Below are positions 1 through 4,094 of a DNA stretch of 6,709 nt, one piece after another. Origin of the DNA: Treponema sp. (GTDB lineage: Bacteria > Spirochaetota > Spirochaetia > Treponematales > Breznakiellaceae); NCBI GenBank assembly GCA_031278025.1, contig JAITLF010000164.1, positions 1 through 6,709 of the forward strand. The letters are read 5' to 3'. A program made the translations under genes and the position numbers. Positions within the stretch are counted from its first letter, which is position 1, and the number at the start of each line of letters is the position of its first letter. A model generated the notes under the pieces. The model searched no databases and was not told the origin of the DNA. It saw only the letters and a list, made by a program, of their open reading frames with translations.

Positions 1-244
1 GTCCCGCGATTACGAGCGGCGGCTGTCCGGCCGGCCCTTCAAAGAGTTCCCGCTTGCCCAGGAAATACGCCTTGATGGTGGACAGGAGCAGGCTTTTCCC
101 GAAACGGCGGGGCCGGCCCTGGAAATAGGGATTGCCTTCCTGGGCAAGCCGGTACACAAACGCGGTCTTGTCCACATAGACATACCCGCCGGTACGGAGT
201 TTCTCAAAGTCCTGTATGCCGATGGGCATTTTCCGGTTTTGCAT
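1..244 (-). CDS. AAA-ATPase-like / PD-(D/E)XK family protein, N-terminal part (cut by window edge)
   Basis: Only the first 81 codons are in the window; the gene continues past its left edge. The protein opens with MPIGIQDFEKLRTGGYVYVDKT (residues 6-27, here with its first residues MQNRK before it), followed by a P-loop-like RPRRFGKS (residues 44-51) and SLLLSTIKAYF, then a GKRELFEG stretch. This order is typical of the AAA-ATPase-like family (PF09820). Full-length members usually end in a PD-(D/E)XK nuclease-like domain (DUF1703/PF08011), which cannot be checked here. They are multicopy in many gut anaerobes and spirochaetes, and their function is not established. I chose the ATG at 244-242; an in-frame ATG at 229-227 is the alternative and sits closer to the usual family start. 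No Shine-Dalgarno sequence is visible. A -10-like TATACT lies 6 nt before the first ATG. The family call is from memory of the motif pattern. Confidence 0.8.
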   Translation of the reverse strand, partial: MQNRKMPIGIQDFEKLRTGGYVYVDKTAFVYRLAQEGNPYFQGRPRRFGKSLLLSTIKAYFLGKRELFEGPAGQPPLVIAG

Positions 245-259
245 ATTCAAAGTATAGCG
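245..259 (-). promoter_or_regulatory. -10-like hexamer directly upstream of the AAA-ATPase-like gene
   Basis: On the minus strand TATACT (5 of 6 matches to TATAAT) is followed by TTGAAT and then the ATG at 244. Transcription from this hexamer would start at or beside the start codon and give a leaderless mRNA. No convincing -35 element is seen at the usual distance, and there is no Shine-Dalgarno sequence. In-frame TTG just upstream is an alternative start. Confidence 0.35.
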
Positions 260-292
260 CGGCAACCTTGAACTGAGAAGATTGAAAAATTA

Positions 293-322
293 GCGGTTCA
301 GACATTCATCTCGAAAAACCGC
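293..322 (-). terminator. weak terminator-like hairpin between ftsH and the AAA-ATPase-like gene
   Basis: Inverted arms GCGGTT (293-298) and AACCGC (317-322) enclose 18 nt, which can add a small inner AGA/TCT stem. On the minus strand the second arm is followed by TAATTTTTC, a short U-rich tail. It lies about 110 nt after the ftsH stop, so it could end ftsH transcription. The stem is only 6 bp and the loop is long, so this is tentative. The rest of the 245-430 spacer shows nothing I can name. Confidence 0.3.
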
Positions 323-430
323 GAAACAACCTCAAAAGAAATTTTTCACAGGTGGCGATAACTTCGGATAAATAGTTGCGAATTTCTCCCCCCCTCAATA
401 CACGGGAATCCGCGTAATTACAGGTCAAGT

Positions 431-2425
431 TTAGGGCACGACGGTGGGGGCATTGTACCCGTCTATCAGCGCCTTGAATTCCTTTTCGTCCAGGGTTTCC
501 TTTTCCAGAAGCCGGCCGGCTATGCTGTCCAACAGGGCGCGATTCGTCTCAAGCTGCCCCTTTACCAGGGCGTAGCGGACCTCCATCATACGGGCGATCT
601 CTTCGTCAATGTACTGCTGGGTGGCCTCCGAATATTCCCGATGGAAGACCGGCTCCTGATTGGCGGGGCCGCCAAGCATACCCGCGCCCCGCTGGGTCAG
701 GGCCACATGCTTGAACTGGGCGCTCATCCCGTAATCGGTGATCATTTTGCGGGCAATGTCCGTGGCCTTGGTAAGGTCATTGGCGGCACCGGTGGAAATT
801 TCCCCGAATATCAATTCTTCGGCCGCCCGGCCGCCGAGCAGCACGTTGATCTTCCCCAGGAGTTCCTCCTCGGTAACGACATAGCGGTCCTCAACCGGTA
901 TTTGCAGGGTATAACCCAGGGCGCCAAAACCCCGGGGAATTATCGAAATTTTCTGCACCGGATCCGAGCCGGGGGTAAAGGCCGCGGTAAGGGCATGGCC
1001 CGTTTCGTGGTAGGCTATTACCCGGCGTACTTCCTCGGACATGACCCGGTTCTTTTTCTGGAGCCCGGCCACGGTCTTCTCGATAGCCTCGTCAAAGTCC
1101 TTCTGATCCACCAGTTTCCTGCCGCCCCGCACCGCCAGCAATGCCGCCTCGTTTACGATATTTGCCAGGTCCGCGCCCACAAAGCCCGAAGTCGAGCGGG
1201 CCACAGCCGCCAAATCCACCGCAGGCGAAAGCTTGACCGCCTTCGAATGGATGCGCAGAATGGCTTCTCTGCCGGTCAGGTCAGGTCTGTCCACCAGCAC
1301 CTGCCGATCAAAACGGCCGGGCCGCAGCAGCGCAGGATCAAGCACGTCGGGCCGGTTCGTGGCGGCCAGGATGATAAGCCCGGAAGTGCCGTCAAAACCG
1401 TCCATCTCCACAAGCAGCTGATTCAGGGTCTGCTCGCGCTCGTCGTTACCCCCGGCAATATTGTTGATCCGGCTTTTACCGATGGCGTCAAGTTCGTCGA
1501 TAAAGATGATGCACGGCGCCTTTTCGCGGGCCTGCTTGAATAGATCGCGCACCCGGGCCGCGCCCACGCCAACGAACATCTCCACAAAGTCGGCGCCCGA
1601 CATGCGGAAGAAGGGCACCCCGGCCTCCCCGGCAACGGCGCGGGCAAGCAGGGTCTTTCCCGTACCCGGCGGTCCCACGAGGAGTACGCCCTTGGGAATC
1701 TTGCCGCCTATATCGGTGTACTTTTTCGGGCTTTTGAGGAAATCGACCACCTCCACAAGCTCGTCTTTGGCCTCGTCAACCCCCGCGACATCCATAAAGC
1801 GGGTGATCACGTCCCCTTCGGCGACAATCACCGCCCGGTTCTGTCCCACGGAAAGTACATTACCCCCCATGTTCCCGATACGCTTGATGAGGAAGCGCCA
1901 GATAAAGAAGAAAAAGGCGATGGGCAGAATCCAGGAAAAGATGATGTTGAGTACCGTACTCCCCTCGCGGGAAACCGCGTAGTAAGAAACGCCGCGTTCA
2001 TCCATCAGCTTGATGATGTCCGGGTCATTGATGGGCACGGTTCTAAAGGCCGTTTCGGAAGGCACGGAATAGGGATTCCTGAAAACCGAATTTCCGCCGG
2101 AATTTCCGGCCGGTTCCCTCCGGGGCGTGGTATAACCGGTAAAGTAAGAATCCGAAAGTTCAACCCGCTTTATTTCACCGGACACGATCTTGCTTTTAAA
2201 TTCGGAAAAGTCAATAGTGGGGTTTACCCGGTTCAGAAACACATAGTTAAACAGACTCATCCCCACAACCAGGATCAGTACGTATATAATTGAGAACTTC
2301 CACCCGCCGAATTTTTTGGGATCGGGCATACGGGGAGGAGGCCCGCCAAAGGGAAACTGGGGACCGGAATTCTTTTTCCGCTTAGGATCTTTAGATCCGC
2401 CGTCCGGGAACCCGAAATCGTTCAT
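431..2425 (-). CDS. ftsH: ATP-dependent zinc metalloprotease FtsH
   Basis: A complete 664-residue FtsH: a membrane-anchored hexameric AAA+ protease that extracts and degrades misfolded membrane proteins and selected regulators. A cytoplasmic, basic, Pro/Gly-rich extension (residues 1-42) precedes the first membrane segment (about 44-64). The external domain covers about 65-157 and the second membrane segment about 158-180. The AAA+ module shows Walker A GPPGTGKT (251-258), the pore loop F284-V285-G286, Walker B IIFIDE (306-311) and the second region of homology with arginine fingers R368 and R371. The protease domain has HETGH (H473, E474, H477), with D550 in [10 protein letters not shown] as the probable third zinc ligand. 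All key residues are present. Length is slightly above the usual 610-650, mainly because of the N-terminal extension. The start at 2425 has a weak AAGAAG about 9 nt upstream. The gene stands alone, with non-coding spacers on both sides. Confidence 0.98.
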   Translation of the reverse strand: MNDFGFPDGGSKDPKRKKNSGPQFPFGGPPPRMPDPKKFGGWKFSIIYVLILVVGMSLFNYVFLNRVNPTIDFSEFKSKIVSGEIKRVELSDSYFTGYTTPRREPAGNSGGNSVFRNPYSVPSETAFRTVPINDPDIIKLMDERGVSYYAVSREGSTVLNIIFSWILPIAFFFFIWRFLIKRIGNMGGNVLSVGQNRAVIVAEGDVITRFMDVAGVDEAKDELVEVVDFLKSPKKYTDIGGKIPKGVLLVGPPGTGKTLLARAVAGEAGVPFFRMSGADFVEMFVGVGAARVRDLFKQAREKAPCIIFIDELDAIGKSRINNIAGGNDEREQTLNQLLVEMDGFDGTSGLIILAATNRPDVLDPALLRPGRFDRQVLVDRPDLTGREAILRIHSKAVKLSPAVDLAAVARSTSGFVGADLANIVNEAALLAVRGGRKLVDQKDFDEAIEKTVAGLQKKNRVMSEEVRRVIAYHETGHALTAAFTPGSDPVQKISIIPRGFGALGYTLQIPVEDRYVVTEEELLGKINVLLGGRAAEELIFGEISTGAANDLTKATDIARKMITDYGMSAQFKHVALTQRGAGMLGGPANQEPVFHREYSEATQQYIDEEIARMMEVRYALVKGQLETNRALLDSIAGRLLEKETLDEKEFKALIDGYNAPTVVP

Positions 2426-2450
2426 AGGGTTTCGCTTCTTGTTGGTTGAT

Positions 2451-2489
2451 CTATGCTGCCATGCGGCCGCACGGGGATATGGTGATCAT
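2451..2489 (-). CDS. possible 12-residue upstream ORF in the ftsH leader
   Basis: ATG at 2489 to TAG at 2451 encodes [12 protein letters not shown] and ends 25 nt before the ftsH start codon. It is preceded by GAGGGG (2502-2497 on the minus strand) with a 7-nt gap, a better Shine-Dalgarno sequence than that of ftsH itself. It could be a translated leader peptide that couples or tunes ftsH translation. Against this, ORFs this short arise by chance and no conserved family is recognised. The G-rich sequence alone is suggestive, not proof. Confidence 0.3.
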   Translation of the reverse strand: MITISPCGRMAA

Positions 2490-2508
2490 GTGAAAGCCCC
2501 TCTATACA

Positions 2509-2537
2509 AATATGATAAAATAAAGACGAATTTTCAA
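2509..2537 (-). promoter_or_regulatory. candidate sigma70-like promoter for ftsH
   Basis: On the minus strand TTGAAA (2537-2532; 5 of 6 to TTGACA) is followed after 17 nt by CATATT (2514-2509; 4 of 6 to TATAAT). It lies in a local AT-rich stretch about 85-110 nt before the ftsH ATG. Overlapping alternatives exist: TATCAT (2517-2512), and a second TTGAAA further upstream with TATTAC 18 nt on. The exact start site is therefore uncertain. Confidence 0.4.
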
Positions 2538-2590
2538 GTTCTTTCGTAATAGACGTCAGTAGTTTAACATTTCAATCCGGAATTTGGGTC

Positions 2591-2639
2591 CATCCGGCCA
2601 AACCTTCGGTTCAATGCGGCCGGGCCGGGCTTTCCGGGG
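2591..2639. repeat. GC-rich dispersed repeat, copy A (with 15-nt hairpin insert)
   Basis: CATCCGGCC (2591-2599), a 15-nt segment able to fold as AACC-TTC-GGTT, then 25 nt (2615-2639) beginning TGCGGCCGG. The same CATCCGGCC and the same 25-nt segment (22 of 25 identical by eye) recur at 6645-6678 upstream of mutS2, there without the 15-nt insert. Both copies are intergenic and in the same orientation. This looks like a dispersed REP-like or MITE-like element. The ends of the element are not defined. Confidence 0.6.
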
Positions 2640-2738
2640 CTCCGCGTGTCCGCCTGTAACGGCCCGCTCCGGCCCCGGCGCTACGCACCGTAGCTGCGCG
2701 GACCCTCCGGGGACTCTGAACCTGGCCCGCAATTCAGA
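2634..2738. repeat. cluster of inverted repeats next to repeat copy A
   Basis: Several stems can form here: CCGGGGC (2634-2640) with GCCCCGG (2672-2678); TCCGCG (2641-2646) with CGCGGA (2697-2702); GCTACG-CAC-CGTAGC (2680-2694); and TCTGAA (2715-2720) with TTCAGA (2733-2738). Some are mutually exclusive. No reading frame here looks coding. The density of palindromes suggests a mobile palindromic element or a structured transcript; I recognise no known RNA family. Confidence 0.5.
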
Positions 2739-2756
2739 TTCATTGTGTAAGCAATT

Positions 2757-2783
2757 AGCATAAAATGTATGGCATTTTATGCT
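2757..2783. repeat. perfect 11-bp inverted repeat, possible terminator of the RAYT gene
   Basis: Arms 2757-2767 and 2773-2783 (core GCATAAAATG and CATTTTATGC) are perfectly complementary around a 5-nt loop, TATGG. It lies about 100 nt after the RAYT stop codon on the minus strand. No T-tract follows on either strand, so it is not a canonical intrinsic terminator; it may instead mark the end of the palindromic region. Confidence 0.55.
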
Positions 2784-2865
2784 TGCGCGGGGCCTTCCTG
2801 TTTCGGGGCGGATTCTTCCCTTGGAGCGCTTCGCTGGGGGCGGGAAAGCTGCTTGATACGGGGAT

Positions 2866-2886
2866 ACCGGGCGGGTTACCGCCGGT
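2866..2886. repeat. GC-rich hairpin touching the RAYT stop codon
   Basis: GGCGG (2870-2874) pairs with CCGCC (2879-2883) around GTTA, and the stem extends through ACC (2866-2868) with GGT (2884-2886) past a one-base bulge at 2869. It ends within the TAA stop (2888-2886) of the RAYT gene. No T-tract follows, so it is noted as structure only. Confidence 0.35.
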
Positions 2887-3347
2887 TATCCGGGCGCGGG
2901 GGCGGGACGATGGGGGGAAATGAGCGGAAAACCGGGGTTCCCGTCGTTTTTCCCGCCATAGGGTCTGACCCCGGTGTCCGGCGCCGCCGCCTGCCCGCCG
3001 GCTCCCTCCTCCGGCGGCTCCCCCTCCATTACCCGCGACCAGTACCGGTCCCCCCAGATGTGCCCGATCCTCCCCTCCACCCGGTTGAACCGCGCCGCGA
3101 ACGTCTGCTTCATCCACTTCATAATGGCGGGAAGCTTAAACCCGTTCTCCGGCTTGATGTAAAACGTAAGCCAATCATCTTCAAGACACAGTCCTCTGAT
3201 CTCGAAGACAAACCGGAGTTCCGTCTCGCGGAACACCCGGGCGAAAATCGCCAGGGCCTTGTGCCCGCGAAACAGAGGTTCCCTGTTGTTGACGCGGGTA
3301 CGGATCTCGTACCAGACACCCTGTCTGAGTATTCGTAATTGTCGCAT
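2886..3347 (-). CDS. RAYT / IS200-like (Y1) transposase-family protein lacking the HUH motif
   Basis: A 153-residue protein. Residues 1-107 follow the layout of REP-associated tyrosine transposases (PF01797, Y1_Tnp): an N-terminal strand with YEIRTRVNNREPLFR (13-27), a helix with FARVFRE, then DDWLTFYIKPENG (57-69), IMKWMKQTFAARFNR (75-89) and GHIWGDRYWSR (95-105). Active relatives read MPNH-x-H-LLI-x-P where this protein has EDDWLTFYIKP, so both metal-binding histidines appear replaced (W59, T61). The usual C-terminal helix carrying the catalytic tyrosine is also missing or very diverged; after residue 110 the chain is Gly/Pro-rich and low in complexity. Strand cleavage by the canonical mechanism is therefore unlikely. 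Possible roles are DNA binding, a domesticated function or decay. The start at 3347 has no Shine-Dalgarno sequence; TATTAT lies 4 nt upstream. It is divergent from the TM2 gene, with a 132-nt spacer. Confidence 0.75.
   Translation of the reverse strand: MRQLRILRQGVWYEIRTRVNNREPLFRGHKALAIFARVFRETELRFVFEIRGLCLEDDWLTFYIKPENGFKLPAIMKWMKQTFAARFNRVEGRIGHIWGDRYWSRVMEGEPPEEGAGGQAAAPDTGVRPYGGKNDGNPGFPLISPHRPAPAPG
2961..2972 (-). repeat. GGGTC-A-GACCC motif inside the 3' part of the RAYT gene
   Basis: On the minus strand this reads GGGGTCAGACCC and continues TATGG; it is a near-perfect palindrome around a central A. It encodes residues around GVRP (126-129) in the low-complexity tail. Related motifs lie upstream of the same gene at 3358-3370 and 3412-3425. 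Short G4/C4 palindromes of this kind are often found beside RAYT genes. Confidence 0.5.
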
Positions 3348-3350
3348 ATA

Positions 3351-3370
3351 TATAATAGGGGTCTGACATG
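3351..3370 (-). repeat. half-palindrome GTCAGACCCC plus -10-like TATTAT before the RAYT gene
   Basis: On the minus strand GTC-A-GACCCC is followed by TATTATATAT and the ATG at 3347. It shares GTCAGACCC and the following TAT with the motif inside the gene; its left half reads CATGTC instead of GGGGTC. The TATTAT 4 nt before the ATG could serve as a -10 box, but no good -35 is seen. Confidence 0.4.
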
Positions 3371-3411
3371 CCGTTTTGCTTTAATCAAACCGAAAAAAAA
3401 TGGAAAAAATA

Positions 3412-3425
3412 GGGGGACACACCCC
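3412..3425. repeat. G/C-block inverted motif in the RAYT-TM2 divergent spacer
   Basis: GGGGGACACACCCC; on the minus strand GGGGTGTGTCCCCC followed by TATTTTTTCC. The G4...C4 arms and the following TATT match the layout of the GTCAGACCCC-TATT motif 50 nt away, so both may be variants of one RAYT-associated palindrome. It also lies about 20 nt upstream of the -35 box of the plus-strand TM2 promoter. Confidence 0.4.
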
Positions 3426-3444
3426 ACAAAGAATTCCTAAATCC

Positions 3445-3473
3445 GTGACATTTTACGAATTTTTTGTTATTAT
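3445..3473 (+). promoter_or_regulatory. sigma70-like promoter of the TM2-domain gene (probably leaderless)
   Basis: GTGACA (3445-3450; 5 of 6 to TTGACA), a 17-nt AT-rich spacer, then TATTAT (3468-3473; 5 of 6 to TATAAT). The ATG of the TM2 gene starts at 3480, 7 nt after the last base of the -10 box, where transcription normally begins. No Shine-Dalgarno sequence precedes the ATG, so the mRNA is predicted to be leaderless or nearly so. Confidence 0.65.
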
Positions 3474-3479
3474 TATGAC

Positions 3480-3998
3480 ATGTATAGTGTAGGTATCGCG
3501 TATCTTTTGTGGCTGGCGTCCGGGTGCGGCGCTCTGGGGTTTCACCGTTTTTATTTGGGAAAGATTCCCACAGGCTTGTTGTGGATGTTCACCGGCGGGC
3601 TGGGAATGGTAGGATCAATCTACGATTTCTTTACCCTGCCCGGTCAGGTCAGGGAGGCGAATATACGAAACGCCCTGTTAAGCGGGGCCGCTACGAACAG
3701 GAATCCCGGTGCGGGACATGACCCCTGGCGTTATGCCAATGATGCCAGTTCCCGAATCGTACATGAACACAAGGAAACTGTGGAGCGGGTCATCCTGCGG
3801 ACGGCCAAACAGAACAAGGGGATAGTCACCGCCAGCGAAGTGGCGCTGGAGGCGAATATACCTATGGAAGACGCGAAAAAAGCCCTGGACATCCTGGTCA
3901 ACAAGGGCTTCGCCGAAATACGGGTCCGTAAGTCCGGCACCATCGTCTACACCCTCCCCGAACTTATGGACAGCGATTCCCCCCTGGAAGACTTCTAG
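3480..3998 (+). CDS. TM2 domain-containing protein with winged-helix-like C-terminus
   Basis: A 172-residue protein. The TM2 domain (PF05154) fills residues 4-54: a first membrane segment (about 4-20), the family signature GFHRFYLGK (20-28), a second membrane segment (about 31-48) and the conserved DFFTLP (49-54). Residues 60-95 are a polar linker. Residues about 98-159 look like a winged-helix fold: helices VERVILRTAKQ, TASEVALEANIP and MEDAKKALDILVNKGF, then a two-strand wing EIRVRKSGTIVYTLP. TM2 proteins are small membrane proteins of unclear role. The added domain suggests a membrane-tethered DNA-binding or protein-binding module, which is inference from sequence pattern only. An ATG at 3475 is out of frame, so 3480 is the start. 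The gene is divergent from the RAYT gene and convergent with mutS2, so it is monocistronic. Confidence 0.85.
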   Translation: MYSVGIAYLLWLASGCGALGFHRFYLGKIPTGLLWMFTGGLGMVGSIYDFFTLPGQVREANIRNALLSGAATNRNPGAGHDPWRYANDASSRIVHEHKETVERVILRTAKQNKGIVTASEVALEANIPMEDAKKALDILVNKGFAEIRVRKSGTIVYTLPELMDSDSPLEDF

Positions 3999-4034
3999 GT
4001 TCCGCATTGTGAATGATACCTTTTACCCCGGAGG

Positions 4035-4067
4035 AAAGTGGAGTTTCGCAAAACAAAACTCCACTTT
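4035..4067. terminator. bidirectional terminator-like hairpin between the TM2 gene and mutS2
   Basis: Perfect 12-bp arms AAAGTGGAGTTT (4035-4046) and AAACTCCACTTT (4056-4067) with a 9-nt loop. It starts 36 nt after the TM2 gene stop and lies 27 nt beyond the mutS2 stop, between two convergent genes. The A-rich 5' and T-rich 3' ends of the arms suit termination in both directions, although the T-run is only three bases. Confidence 0.65.
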
Positions 4068-4094
4068 AAGAATCCTGAATCAGTATAACTACTG

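Noticed and set aside
641..1543. 300-codon plus-strand open frame opposite ftsH
   Set aside because: It lies entirely antisense to a well-supported ftsH; no recognisable domain; long antisense frames are expected in GC-rich genes.
1423..1647. Short minus-strand frame inside ftsH
   Set aside because: Out of frame with FtsH, whose Walker motifs are intact over this interval.
2591..2783. Known structured RNA (SRP RNA, 6S, RNase P, tmRNA) in the hairpin region
   Set aside because: None of the conserved core motifs of these RNAs is visible, and a repeat copy elsewhere argues for an element instead.
2755..3338. Open frames of 120 (minus) and 189 (plus) codons overlapping the RAYT gene
   Set aside because: Low-complexity Gly/Arg/Pro-rich shadows of the RAYT gene in other frames; no family resemblance. 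I considered the 120-codon frame as a frameshifted RAYT C-terminus, but it shows no YI-x-NP-type motif.
2886..3425. Complete IS200/IS605 element with tnpA and accessory tnpB
   Set aside because: No TnpB reading frame, no HUH motif and no defined left and right end hairpins.
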